NCBI GenBank assembly: GCA_965228435.1
Contig: OZ245818.1
Span: 3,410,001-3,474,000 of the forward strand
DNA length: 64,000 bases
DNA from: Hoeflea_A sp965228435
GTDB lineage: Bacteria; Pseudomonadota; Alphaproteobacteria; Rhizobiales; Rhizobiaceae
Direction of reading: 5' to 3'
Part shown: positions 49,019 to 58,443 of the stretch, in pieces
Layout: the number at the start of each line of letters is the position of its first letter
How positions within the stretch are numbered: the first letter of the stretch is position 1
Translations under genes and position numbers: made by a program
The notes under the pieces: model-generated
What the model saw: only the letters and a program-made list of their open reading frames with translations
Told to the model about the DNA's origin: nothing
The model's database searches: none

Positions 49019-52003
49019 ATGGCAAGACAGGAAGCCAACGAAACCTTTCAGGCAACGTCATTTCTGTACGGCAGCAATGCATCCTATATCGAGGATCTGT
49101 ACGCCCGGTACGAGGACGATCCGTCCTCCGTGCCACCGGAATGGCAGAGTTTTTTCGGCGCTCTTCAGGACGATGCGGATGCGGTGCGCAAGGCGGCACG
49201 CGGGGCCTCGTGGAAGCGGGACAACTGGCCGATCATCGAAAACGGTGAACTGGTCTCGGCGCTCGACGGCGACTGGGGCGAGGTCGAAAAGCACATCGAA
49301 GGTCGGCTGAAGGAGAAGTCCACCAACGGCGCGGCCGCCCTGTCGGATGACGAGGTTGAGCAGGCGACGCGAGATTCTGTGCGTGCCATCATGATGATCC
49401 GCGCCTATCGCATGCGCGGCCACCTGCATGCTGATCTCGACCCGCTGGGACTTGCCGGCACCAAGGAAGACTACAACGAGCTGTCGCCGGAGAATTACGG
49501 TTTCACCCCCGCCGACCTCGACCGCCGCATCTTTCTCGACAATGTTCTGGGTCTGGAATACGCCACCATCAACGAGATGTTGGACATTCTCAAACGGACC
49601 TATTGCTCGACCATCGGCGTCGAGTTCATGCACATTTCCAATCCGTCTGAGAAATCCTGGATCCAGCAGCGCATCGAGGGTCCGGACAAGGGCGTCGAAT
49701 TCACCTCGCGCGGCAAGCTTGCCATTCTGCAGAAACTGGTCGAGGCCGAGGGTTTCGAACAGTTCATCGATGTCAAGTACAAGGGCACCAAACGCTTCGG
49801 TCTGGATGGCGCTGAGGCTCTGATTCCGGCGCTTGAGCAGATCATCAAGCGCGGCGGCCAGATGGGCCTGAAGGAAATCGTGCTCGGCATGGCCCACCGC
49901 GGCCGCCTCAACGTGCTTAGCCAGGTGATGGGCAAGTCGCACCGCGCGATCTTCAACGAGTTCAAGGGCGGCTCATTCGCCCCGGACGATGTCGAAGGAT
50001 CTGGTGACGTCAAATACCACCTGGGAACATCGTCAGACCGGGAGTTCGACGGCAACAATGTGCACTTGTCGCTGACCGCCAACCCGTCGCACCTGGAAAT
50101 CGTCAATCCGGTGGTGATGGGCAAGGCGCGCGCCAAACAGGATCTGCTGGCCGGCGCCCAGCGCGGAGAAATCGTTCCGCTGAGCGAACGGGTGCAGGTT
50201 TTGCCGCTGCTGTTGCATGGCGATGCGGCTTTCGCCGGCCAGGGCGTGGTAGCCGAATGTCTTGGGCTTTCGGGTCTGCGCGGCCACCGGGTCGCCGGCA
50301 CGGTGCACGTGATCATCAACAACCAGATCGGTTTCACCACCAACCCGCGTTTCTCTAGGTCTTCACCATACCCATCCGACGTCGCCAAGATGATTGAAGC
50401 GCCGATCTTCCACGTCAATGGCGATGATCCGGAAGCTGTGGTCTATGCAGCCAAGGTGGCAACGGAATTCCGCATGACCTTCCATAAGCCAGTGGTGCTG
50501 GACATCTTCTGCTATCGCCGCTTCGGCCATAACGAAGGCGACGAGCCGGCGTTCACCCAGCCGATCATGTACAGCAAGATCCGCTCTCACAAGACAACGC
50601 TGCAGCACTATGGTGCCAAGCTGGTTTCCGAAGAGCTGGTCACCCAGGGCGACGTGGAGAAGATGAAGTCGGACTGGCGCGCCTACCTGGAACAGGAATT
50701 CGAGGCGGGCAACTCGTACAAGCCCAACAAGGCGGACTGGCTGGACGGTGCCTGGTCGGGCATGCGGGTCGCCGATAATCAGGACGAACAGCGCCGTGGC
50801 AAGACGGCGATGACCGTCAAGCAACTGAAGGAAATGGGCAACAAGCTCGCGACCGTTCCGGATGGGTTTTCGGCGCATCGCACAGTGCAGCGTTTCATGG
50901 ACCATCGGGCCAAGATGATTTCCACCGGAGAGGGTATCGACTGGGCGACGGCGGAGGCGATCGCCTTCGGTTCGCTGCTTGTCGACGGCCATCCGGTTCG
51001 GTTGTCCGGTCAGGACTGCGAGCGTGGCACCTTTTCGCAGCGCCATTCCGTGCTCTACAGCCAGGATGACGAGACCCGCTATATCCCGCTCAACAACCTG
51101 GCCACGGGACAGGCTCTCTACGAAGTCATCAACTCGATGCTGTCGGAAGAGGCGGTGCTCGGGTTCGAATACGGCTACTCGCTCGCCGAACCGAATGCGC
51201 TGACGCTCTGGGAAGCTCAGTTCGGAGATTTCGCCAACGGTGCGCAGGTCGTTTTCGACCAGTTCATTTCTTCGGGCGAGCGCAAATGGCTGCGCATGTC
51301 GGGCCTCGTCTGCCTGCTGCCGCACGGCTATGAGGGCCAGGGACCGGAACATTCGTCCGCGCGGCTTGAACGCTTCCTGCAACTGTGTGCGGAAGACAAT
51401 ATGCAGGTCGCCAATTGCACGACGCCTGCCAACTATTTCCACATCCTGCGGCGCCAGATCAAACGCAACTTCCGCAAGCCGTTGATCCTGATGACGCCGA
51501 AGTCGCTGCTGCGCCACAAGCGCGCCGTTTCCAAGATGTCGGAATTGGCCGGCGGCACATCGTTCCACCGCCTGCTGTGGGACGATGCCGAAGTGCTCAA
51601 GGACCAGCCGATCAAGCTGCAGAAGGACAACAAAATCCGTCGCGTGGTGATGTGCACCGGCAAGGTCTATTACGACCTCTACGAGGAGCGCGAAAGCCGC
51701 GGCATCGACGACATTTACCTGTTGCGGCTGGAGCAGCTCTATCCGTTCCCGGCCAAAGCGCTCATCCACGAATTGTCGCGCTTCTCCGGGGCGGAAATGG
51801 TCTGGTGCCAGGAGGAGCCCAAGAACATGGGTGCCTGGGCCTTCATCGATCCCTATCTGGAATGGGTGCTTGCCCACATCGACGCCAAGTACCAGCGGGT
51901 GCGCTACACCGGACGGCCGGCTGCGGCATCGCCGGCGACCGGCCTGATGTCGAAGCACAAGGCGCAGCTGGAGGCTTTCCTGGAAGATGCACTGGGTGGC
52001 TGA
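49019..52003 (+). CDS. sucA: 2-oxoglutarate dehydrogenase E1 component
   Basis: A 994-residue thiamin-diphosphate enzyme that decarboxylates 2-oxoglutarate and transfers the succinyl group to SucB. The N-terminal helix FLYGSNASYIEDLYARYEDD is the E1o-specific element for E2 binding. HRGRLNVL, the ThDP motif region HGDAAFAGQGVVAE...NNQIGFTT, and LLPHGYEGQGPEHSSARLERFLQ (in two blocks) are conserved. Length is usual for rhizobia. The 212-bp gap from sucD is larger than other gaps in the operon; AAGGAGG lies about 25 bp and AGGGGC just upstream of the start. Confidence 0.97.
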   Translation: MARQEANETFQATSFLYGSNASYIEDLYARYEDDPSSVPPEWQSFFGALQDDADAVRKAARGASWKRDNWPIIENGELVSALDGDWGEVEKHIEGRLKEKSTNGAAALSDDEVEQATRDSVRAIMMIRAYRMRGHLHADLDPLGLAGTKEDYNELSPENYGFTPADLDRRIFLDNVLGLEYATINEMLDILKRTYCSTIGVEFMHISNPSEKSWIQQRIEGPDKGVEFTSRGKLAILQKLVEAEGFEQFIDVKYKGTKRFGLDGAEALIPALEQIIKRGGQMGLKEIVLGMAHRGRLNVLSQVMGKSHRAIFNEFKGGSFAPDDVEGSGDVKYHLGTSSDREFDGNNVHLSLTANPSHLEIVNPVVMGKARAKQDLLAGAQRGEIVPLSERVQVLPLLLHGDAAFAGQGVVAECLGLSGLRGHRVAGTVHVIINNQIGFTTNPRFSRSSPYPSDVAKMIEAPIFHVNGDDPEAVVYAAKVATEFRMTFHKPVVLDIFCYRRFGHNEGDEPAFTQPIMYSKIRSHKTTLQHYGAKLVSEELVTQGDVEKMKSDWRAYLEQEFEAGNSYKPNKADWLDGAWSGMRVADNQDEQRRGKTAMTVKQLKEMGNKLATVPDGFSAHRTVQRFMDHRAKMISTGEGIDWATAEAIAFGSLLVDGHPVRLSGQDCERGTFSQRHSVLYSQDDETRYIPLNNLATGQALYEVINSMLSEEAVLGFEYGYSLAEPNALTLWEAQFGDFANGAQVVFDQFISSGERKWLRMSGLVCLLPHGYEGQGPEHSSARLERFLQLCAEDNMQVANCTTPANYFHILRRQIKRNFRKPLILMTPKSLLRHKRAVSKMSELAGGTSFHRLLWDDAEVLKDQPIKLQKDNKIRRVVMCTGKVYYDLYEERESRGIDDIYLLRLEQLYPFPAKALIHELSRFSGAEMVWCQEEPKNMGAWAFIDPYLEWVLAHIDAKYQRVRYTGRPAAASPATGLMSKHKAQLEAFLEDALGG

Positions 52004-52048
52004 CCAAGCAATTGAACGATCTGACCTGACAAACGGAAACTGAACACC

Positions 52049-53275
52049 ATGGCCACAGAAATTCGCGTTCCCACCCTCGGGGAATCCGTCACAGAGGCGA
52101 CCATCGGCACCTGGTTCAAGAAGGTCGGCGACCCGATTGCGACCGACGAACCGCTGGTCGAATTGGAAACCGACAAGGTAACCATCGAAGTGCCGGCGCC
52201 GACCAGCGGAACGCTGTCGGAGATCGTTGCGCAGGAAGGCGATACCGTCGGTGTCGACGCACTGCTTGGTCAGATTGCTGAAGGCGAGGCCGCACCTGCA
52301 CCGGCCGCGAGCGAGGCTCCAGCCGCGGAGAAGCCTGCCGAGCCGGCACCGGCCGCTGCCGCGGCACCGGCAGCAGGAACCGATATGCCGCCGTCGCCGG
52401 CGGCTGCGAAGATGCTGGAAGAAAACAAGCTGAGCTCCGATGCCGTTGCTGGCTCCGGCAAGCGCGGCCAGGTGCTCAAGGGCGACGTCATCGACGCGCT
52501 GGCAAGCGGCGCCGCCGCAGCAGTAACGGCGGAGGCCCCCGCTGTCGCCCGGGCTCCATCATCCGAAGCCGATCAGGTGCGTGAGGAACGGGTCAAGATG
52601 ACCCGGCTGCGGCAGACCATTGCCCGCCGCCTGAAAGACGCGCAGAACACTGCCGCCATGCTGACCACCTATAACGAGGTGGACATGACCGCAGTGATGG
52701 AGCTGCGCAAGAAGTACAAGGACCTGTTCGAGAAGAAGCACGGCGTCAAGCTTGGCTTCATGGGCTTCTTCACCAAGGCCGTCTGCCACGCGCTGAAGGA
52801 GATTCCGGCGGTCAATGCGGAGATCGACGGCACCGACATCATCTACAAGAATTTCTGCCATGTGGGCGTGGCGGTCGGGACCGACAAAGGCCTGGTGGTG
52901 CCGGTGGTTCGCGATGCCGATGCCATGTCAATTGCAGGGATCGAACAGGAGATCGGCCGGCTCGGCCGGGCGGCCCGCGACGGTGAGTTGAGCCTTGCCG
53001 ACATGCAGGGTGGCACGTTCACCATCTCCAATGGCGGTGTTTACGGTTCGCTGATGTCGTCGCCGATCCTCAACGCGCCGCAGTCGGGTATTCTCGGCAT
53101 GCACAAAATTCAGGAACGCCCGGTGGCGCTTGGCGGCCAGGTGGTCATCCGTCCGATGATGTATCTGGCGCTTTCCTACGACCACCGTATCGTTGACGGC
53201 AAGGAAGCCGTGACGTTCCTGGTGCGCGTCAAGGAAAGCCTCGAGGACCCGGAACGCCTGGTGCTCGACCTGTAA
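52049..53275 (+). CDS. sucB: 2-oxoglutarate dehydrogenase E2 (dihydrolipoyl succinyltransferase)
   Basis: A 408-residue E2. One lipoyl domain (residues 1-75) carries the lipoylated lysine in ETDKVTIEVPAP; an Ala/Pro-rich linker follows, then the peripheral subunit-binding domain (PSPAAAKMLEENKL...GKRGQVLKGDV) and the catalytic domain with YDHRIVDGKEAV containing the active-site histidine. It accepts the succinyl group from SucA and passes it to CoA. It starts 45 bp after sucA. Confidence 0.97.
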   Translation: MATEIRVPTLGESVTEATIGTWFKKVGDPIATDEPLVELETDKVTIEVPAPTSGTLSEIVAQEGDTVGVDALLGQIAEGEAAPAPAASEAPAAEKPAEPAPAAAAAPAAGTDMPPSPAAAKMLEENKLSSDAVAGSGKRGQVLKGDVIDALASGAAAAVTAEAPAVARAPSSEADQVREERVKMTRLRQTIARRLKDAQNTAAMLTTYNEVDMTAVMELRKKYKDLFEKKHGVKLGFMGFFTKAVCHALKEIPAVNAEIDGTDIIYKNFCHVGVAVGTDKGLVVPVVRDADAMSIAGIEQEIGRLGRAARDGELSLADMQGGTFTISNGGVYGSLMSSPILNAPQSGILGMHKIQERPVALGGQVVIRPMMYLALSYDHRIVDGKEAVTFLVRVKESLEDPERLVLDL

Positions 53276-53302
53276 ACACGCCGAAACCGGACCGGACATT
53301 TC

Positions 53303-53806
53303 ATGAGCCGTATGCCGATCGCGCCCTTCCTGTTTGCCGTTGCCGGCCTGGCCGCCGGTGATGCGGGTGCCGAAGGCAAGAGCGCGCGTGCCTGTCCCCA
53401 GGCGCTCGGCGGCTATGGTGCTCTCGACCAACAGGTTCTGCTGGAATTCAATGGCGATACCGATCTCGGGTTTCGCCTCATCATTGGACAAGGTGCGATT
53501 TCCTTGCAGGGCTTCGTGTATCCCGGAGAAGCGGACGAGGACATGCAGGCCGTGGTGCTCGACAATTGTCCCGATGGTGACGTGACGGGTGCCGAACTCG
53601 ATGCCTGCACGATCTGGCGAGGCGCCATTCAGGCCACCAATGCAGAGCGCGAGGTCAAGCCGCTGCCCGGCGCCGATCAACCGGCGGCCGGATTTCTGCA
53701 ATTGCAGGGGCTGTCGGCGGCGCTCGAGACTTCAGAAAACTATTCCGATGCCGGCCTTCCAGCCGGTGGTTTTGAAACGTTCACTCTCCTGGCATGCCAG
53801 GAATGA
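53303..53806 (+). CDS. Small exported protein of unknown function within the TCA operon
   Basis: A 167-residue protein not recognised as any named family. It begins with a hydrophobic stretch (PIAPFLFAVAGLAAGDAGAE) that looks like a short signal peptide and contains four cysteines in the putative mature part (RACPQALG, DNCPDG, DACTIW, LLACQE), suggesting two disulfides in the periplasm. It sits 27 bp after sucB and 39 bp before lpdA on the same strand, so it is co-transcribed with the 2-oxoglutarate dehydrogenase genes although it is probably exported. Confidence 0.7.
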   Translation: MSRMPIAPFLFAVAGLAAGDAGAEGKSARACPQALGGYGALDQQVLLEFNGDTDLGFRLIIGQGAISLQGFVYPGEADEDMQAVVLDNCPDGDVTGAELDACTIWRGAIQATNAEREVKPLPGADQPAAGFLQLQGLSAALETSENYSDAGLPAGGFETFTLLACQE

Positions 53807-53845
53807 TGCCCGATCTTCTGCGGGCGAAAGAAGGGAAACTGAGCG

Positions 53846-55258
53846 ATGGCTGAACCTTATGATCTCATCGTGATCGGGACCGGTCCCGGCGGCTATGTCT
53901 GTGCCATCAAGGCAGCACAGCTCGGCCTCAAAACGGCCGTCGTGGAAAAGCGCGAGACGCTGGGCGGCACCTGCCTGAATATCGGCTGCATACCGTCCAA
54001 GGCACTGCTGCATGCCACCGACATGTTTGCCGAGGCCAGCCATTCGCTGCCCGAACTGGGCGTTGACGTAGGCAAGCCCAAGCTCGATCTCGGCAAGATG
54101 ATGGCGCACAAGGACACCACCGTGAAGTCGAATGTCGAGGGCATCGCCTTCCTGATGAAGAAGAACAAGATCGACGTCTATCACGGCACCGGCAAGATCC
54201 TCGGCGAGGGCAAGGTCGAAGTCGCGTCGGACAAGGGCGAGACCCAGCAACTCGAGACGTCCAATGTTGTGATTGCCACCGGCTCCGATGTCGCCGGCAT
54301 TCCGGGTGTCGAGGTCGATTTCGACGAAAAGGTCATCGTCTCCTCAACCGGCGCGCTGGAGCTTTCCAAAGTGCCGAAACACATGATCGTGGTCGGCGGC
54401 GGTGTCATCGGGCTTGAACTTGGATCGGTGTGGGCGCGACTGGGCGCCAAAGTGACGGTGGTCGAGTTTCTCGACAAGATCCTCGGACAGATGGACGGGG
54501 ATGTTTCCAAGCAGTTTCAGCGCATCCTGGCCAAACAGGGTCTGACCTTCAAGCTCGGATCGAAGGTCACCGGGGTGACCAAGTCCGGCACGGGTGCCGA
54601 TGTGACATTCGAGCCCGTGAAGGGCGGTGAAGCGCAAACCCTGTCAGCCGATATCGTTTTGGTTGCCACGGGTCGCAAGCCCTATACGGAAGGCCTTGGA
54701 CTGGAGGCGGCAGGCGTCGTGACGGATGGCCATGGACGAGTGCACATCGACGAGCATTTCCGCACCAACGTTCCCGGTATCTACGCCATTGGTGATGTCG
54801 TTGCCGGGCCGATGCTGGCCCACAAGGCCGAGGACGAAGGCGTTGCGGTGGCGGAAATCCTGGCCGGTCAGGCCGGCCATGTAAACTATGATGTGATTCC
54901 GGGTGTCGTCTACACCCAGCCGGAAGTGGCCTCCGTCGGCAAGACGGAAGAGGAACTGAAAGCCGACGGTGTCGAATACAAGGTTGGCAAATTTCCCTTC
55001 TCGGCCAACGGTCGAGCGCGGGCCATGCTACAGTCCAACGGGTTCGTCAAAGTTCTCGCCGACAAGCGGACGGACAAGCTGCTCGGCGCTCATATTGTCG
55101 GTTTCGGCGCCGGCGAGATGATCCACGAGGCGGCCGTCCTGATGGAATTCGGCGGCAGCGCCGAGGACCTGGCCCGCACCTGCCACGCCCATCCGACCAT
55201 GTCGGAGGCGGTCAAGGAAGCGGCCCTCGGCGCGTTCCAGAAGACGATCCATCTGTAG
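53846..55258 (+). CDS. lpdA: Dihydrolipoyl dehydrogenase (E3)
   Basis: A 470-residue flavoprotein disulfide reductase that reoxidises the lipoyl group of SucB with NAD. FAD motif IGTGPGGYVCAIKAA, redox-active cysteines in GGTCLNIGCIPSKALL, NAD motif VGGGVIGLELGSVW, and the C-terminal His-Glu pair in CHAHPTMSEAVKEA are all present. It closes the TCA operon and converges with a GNAT gene 25 bp away. Confidence 0.96.
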   Translation: MAEPYDLIVIGTGPGGYVCAIKAAQLGLKTAVVEKRETLGGTCLNIGCIPSKALLHATDMFAEASHSLPELGVDVGKPKLDLGKMMAHKDTTVKSNVEGIAFLMKKNKIDVYHGTGKILGEGKVEVASDKGETQQLETSNVVIATGSDVAGIPGVEVDFDEKVIVSSTGALELSKVPKHMIVVGGGVIGLELGSVWARLGAKVTVVEFLDKILGQMDGDVSKQFQRILAKQGLTFKLGSKVTGVTKSGTGADVTFEPVKGGEAQTLSADIVLVATGRKPYTEGLGLEAAGVVTDGHGRVHIDEHFRTNVPGIYAIGDVVAGPMLAHKAEDEGVAVAEILAGQAGHVNYDVIPGVVYTQPEVASVGKTEEELKADGVEYKVGKFPFSANGRARAMLQSNGFVKVLADKRTDKLLGAHIVGFGAGEMIHEAAVLMEFGGSAEDLARTCHAHPTMSEAVKEAALGAFQKTIHL

Positions 55259-55283
55259 AGCCAGGCTCTGGGACACGCACCGC

Positions 55284-56054
55284 TCAGGCGGTCGGCAATT
55301 CGATACGCAGGAGCCGATGCTCATCGGCGAAGCCGGCCTTGCACAGCGTTCGCCAGGACGCCCTGTTGCGCGCGGCGCACCCACAGACGGGCACCAGTCC
55401 TGCTTCAAGCACATCGTCGCGCATCCGCGCGATGATGTGAGTGCCGTAGCCCTTGCCGCGTTCGGCTTTCGAGACAAGCATGCCGAGATCCACGGCGTCC
55501 CGGTGCGGGTTGACGCGGACACGTGTCCCGCATCCAATAGTGGCTCCGTCGCTTTCAAGCACGTAGAGCCCCTCTGATGCAATCAGGTGCTCGATTTCCT
55601 CGACGCCGCTGAAGAAGTCGTCGTTGATCGCGGAAATGGACTGGATATCCGCCGGCGTCGCCTGGCGGAAATCGGTATCAGGGTGATCTATTTTTGGGCG
55701 TCCCCGGAGCGAACGGAACAGGATACCGGTTGCGGCGGTCACTGCAGGGCGGGCAAGTGCCGCGTGAAGCAGAACTGTGTCGAACGATTTGCACAGGACG
55801 ACGGCTGCTCCGGTCACCGCGACGGCTGCGTCGAACACCGCTTGCGGCCGTTCGTGCTTGGATGTGTCGACATGGAACTCGACGAGATCCCCGTCATCGA
55901 CCACCACATAGGCGCTGTCCCCGAGACACCAGGTTTGTCCGGATGCTACCCTTTCCTCCAGAAAGTATTCCTGATGTTCGGCAAGTGAGTCGAGATAGGC
56001 CTGTCTCAGCTCCGCGGGCGGTTTATCCGTGGGTTCGAACTGGTGCATGTGCAC
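55284..56054 (-). CDS. GNAT family N-acetyltransferase
   Basis: A 256-residue protein. The C-terminal half (about 130-245) has the GNAT fold: DFRQATPADIQSISAINDDFF, then VDLGMLVSKAERGKGYGTHIIARM with the acetyl-CoA loop RGKGYGT. The N-terminal 120 residues (LDSLAEHQEYFLEERVASGQTW) resemble an extra GNAT-like or regulatory domain. The substrate is unknown. It is convergent with lpdA and 26 bp downstream of the TraB/GumN gene on the same strand. Confidence 0.75.
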   Translation of the reverse strand: MHMHQFEPTDKPPAELRQAYLDSLAEHQEYFLEERVASGQTWCLGDSAYVVVDDGDLVEFHVDTSKHERPQAVFDAAVAVTGAAVVLCKSFDTVLLHAALARPAVTAATGILFRSLRGRPKIDHPDTDFRQATPADIQSISAINDDFFSGVEEIEHLIASEGLYVLESDGATIGCGTRVRVNPHRDAVDLGMLVSKAERGKGYGTHIIARMRDDVLEAGLVPVCGCAARNRASWRTLCKAGFADEHRLLRIELPTA

Positions 56055-56080
56055 CGCATAGCATGCAACGTTGAGGAGAA

Positions 56081-57163
56081 CTACTGCGCTGCAGTAACCC
56101 GGTATCCCTGGTTGCGCAGCAATTCGACCAGACCCTCTTCACCTGGCAGGTGCAGGGCTCCGACGGCGACAAAGACGTTGCCGTCCGTGAGTATCGGCTG
56201 CAGCCGCTCCGCCATGGTGTGGTTGCGGTCGACGATCAGACTGCGCTCGAATTCATTGAAAGCGCCGTCTTCCTTCACGCCGACCACTTCGGACGTGTGG
56301 ATCATGGCTGGCATGATCGCGCTGATCTCGCCGGCGAGGTAAAGCGCGGTCATGGTTTCCACCCGATCGTTTTGCGCCACGTCGAGTGCGGCAACGTCCT
56401 GCAGCATCTTGATCTGAAGATCGAGTGGCAGATTGGCGAGCGCCGAAACCTGCTCTTCGACCGTCTCGAGCCCCTCCAGGCGTTTTCCGTCCGCCACGGC
56501 GTCCAGCGCCAATTGCATATCGAGAGCATGCTTGCCCCGGGCTCGACGGCTCATTTCACATTCGGGAAGGGCGATCGTCGCAAAAATGAGCCAGGGCTTC
56601 ATTCGTGACACCAGCATCGGTGGTATGCCCCGTTCCTCGAGGATTCCCTTGATCGTCTCGTAGTCTTGTGAAGACAGAAGAGTCGAAAGGGATTCACCCG
56701 GTTCAAGCATGGTGAGGGCCGGGTTGGCCATCATCGCGGCCTGCAATTTCGGGGCGTTCTGGATCTCCTTGAGTTCCAGTACGACCACGTCGGCATTTTC
56801 AAACGCATCGCGAGCAGGGGCGTTCATCTCCAAAACCCGCGGGTCTGACAGGTGCATGGTTCCGTAGAGCCAGCTGGGCGCAACACCATCGGCTTCAATG
56901 CGCCACAGCAGACCGTTGCCATTGGGTGTCCTGTCCGCGTCGCGCCGGATCTCCGCCAGCTTTTCGGGCGTCACCCTGGTCATGTCGTCCAGTATGTTCA
57001 CTCCGCCACAGGCTGGATCCTCGGCATGAGCATCCACCGTAGCAAGTGCCAGGATCAGGAGGAATGCCAGTGCGAAAATCACGTGCACAAGCGCAATTGT
57101 GCCGATCGCCCAGTTAGACGTTGGCCAGTGCAGTTTGCGGTGATTGGGGAACAGATGTGCCAT
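56081..57163 (-). CDS. TraB/GumN family protein
   Basis: A 360-residue protein of the TraB/PrgY/GumN family (erythromycin-esterase-like metalloprotease fold). An N-terminal membrane or signal segment (about 20-50, ALVHVIFALAFLLILALATV) leads to the conserved GxxH element in APSWLYGTMHLSDPRV and the C-terminal VFVAVGALHLPGEEGLVELLRNQGY (in two blocks). The GTMHLSD and GALHLPG motifs are the two histidine-containing signatures of the family. It is likely periplasmic or membrane-anchored; activity in bacteria is poorly known. A start at 57205 is possible but less likely. Confidence 0.82.
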   Translation of the reverse strand: MAHLFPNHRKLHWPTSNWAIGTIALVHVIFALAFLLILALATVDAHAEDPACGGVNILDDMTRVTPEKLAEIRRDADRTPNGNGLLWRIEADGVAPSWLYGTMHLSDPRVLEMNAPARDAFENADVVVLELKEIQNAPKLQAAMMANPALTMLEPGESLSTLLSSQDYETIKGILEERGIPPMLVSRMKPWLIFATIALPECEMSRRARGKHALDMQLALDAVADGKRLEGLETVEEQVSALANLPLDLQIKMLQDVAALDVAQNDRVETMTALYLAGEISAIMPAMIHTSEVVGVKEDGAFNEFERSLIVDRNHTMAERLQPILTDGNVFVAVGALHLPGEEGLVELLRNQGYRVTAAQ

Positions 57164-57273
57164 GGAGCCTGTTTCGTCCTGAAGGTGGCCGATCTTAGGC
57201 CGCAAATCCGGGTCAAAGAGTTAATCGGCCGGTAAAAACAGCGGGCGGCCGGCCGACAGGGTAAATCAGCCGT

Positions 57274-58215
57274 TTACGCGCGCGGATGGGCCTGCCGGTA
57301 GGCATCGAGCAGGCGGGTTGTGTCGACGCCGGTATAGACCTGTGTCGTCGACAGGCTGGCGTGTCCGAGTAGTTCCTGAATGGCGCGCAAATCGCCACCG
57401 GCAGCCAACAAATGCGTGGCAAAGGAGTGGCGCAAGGCGTGCGGCGTTGCGGTATCGGGCAAGCCGAGAGCACCGCGTAGTTTTTGCATCTCGCGCTGGA
57501 TGATTGCCGGTTGCAGGGGGCCGCCGCGCACGCCGCGAAACAGGGGTTCTTCGGCATCCAAATGCCAGGGGCAGAGCGTTCGGTAGGTTTTCACCGCTTC
57601 AATCGCGGCCGGAAGCAGCGGAACCAGACGCATCTTGCCGCCCTTGCCGGTGATCTGCAGCGCACCGGTGTCTCTGGGCAGATCGACCGGGCGGAGCCCC
57701 AAGGCCTCGGAAATGCGCAGACCGCAGCCGTAAAGCAGCGTCATGACGGCGGCGTTGCGTGCTGCGACCCACGGTTCTTCCGCCAATTGTTCCCTGCTAT
57801 CCGTCACTGCTACGGCCTGTTGGTCGCTCAGCGGTTTCGGCAGCGATTTCGGCTGCCTGGGTGCACGCATGGCGTTGATTCCGGCGGCGTTGGCCAGGCC
57901 GCGCCTTTCCAGAAACCGCAGAAAAGACCGGATTCCAGCCAGACTGCGCCCGAGTGTGCGCGGGCCGACGCCACCCTTACGCCGCCTGGCAAGAAAGGCC
58001 CGCATGTCGGACGGTCGCAGATCGCTGATGTCTTCAATGTCCGGCGCGCCGCCGAGATGATCGGTGAGAAACCCGAGAAACTGCCGCAGATCGCGCTGAT
58101 AGGCGTCCAGCGTCTTGTCCGAAAGCCGCCTTTCATGGCGCAGGTTGTCCATCCAGGCCAGGACCTGGCGCTGCAGATCAGGTCGTGCGGTGACGAGAAA
58201 CGCTTCTTTTGTCAT
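57274..58215 (-). CDS. xerC: Tyrosine recombinase XerC
   Basis: A 313-residue site-specific recombinase. The N-terminal SAM-like DNA-binding domain (LSDKTLDAYQRDLRQFLGFL) is followed by the catalytic domain with Arg in YGCGLRISEALG, Lys in ITGKGGKMRLVPLL, the HALRHSFATHLL and LLGHASLSTTQVYTGVD motifs containing His, Arg, His and the nucleophile Tyr. It resolves chromosome dimers at dif with XerD. The ATG at 58215 is preferred over the TTG at 58224. Confidence 0.93.
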   Translation of the reverse strand: MTKEAFLVTARPDLQRQVLAWMDNLRHERRLSDKTLDAYQRDLRQFLGFLTDHLGGAPDIEDISDLRPSDMRAFLARRRKGGVGPRTLGRSLAGIRSFLRFLERRGLANAAGINAMRAPRQPKSLPKPLSDQQAVAVTDSREQLAEEPWVAARNAAVMTLLYGCGLRISEALGLRPVDLPRDTGALQITGKGGKMRLVPLLPAAIEAVKTYRTLCPWHLDAEEPLFRGVRGGPLQPAIIQREMQKLRGALGLPDTATPHALRHSFATHLLAAGGDLRAIQELLGHASLSTTQVYTGVDTTRLLDAYRQAHPRA

Positions 58216-58443
58216 CGGTTGCAACTGCCGCGGGCTGTCTTATGTCCACCACCTGCCGTTGATTCGCCACGTGTCAGGCTTGTTCGAAACGGTCTGGCAT
58301 CGGGGTAACAATTCTTGTGACAGAGTGTCTTTTGACGGTTATATTATTGTTAATTCCATGAAAATCCGTCGGGCCGTAGCGCCATGTCATTTTGAATTCA
58401 CATTTGACTGCGATAGGATCGGTTCATGTTGCGGGGATGCTAG

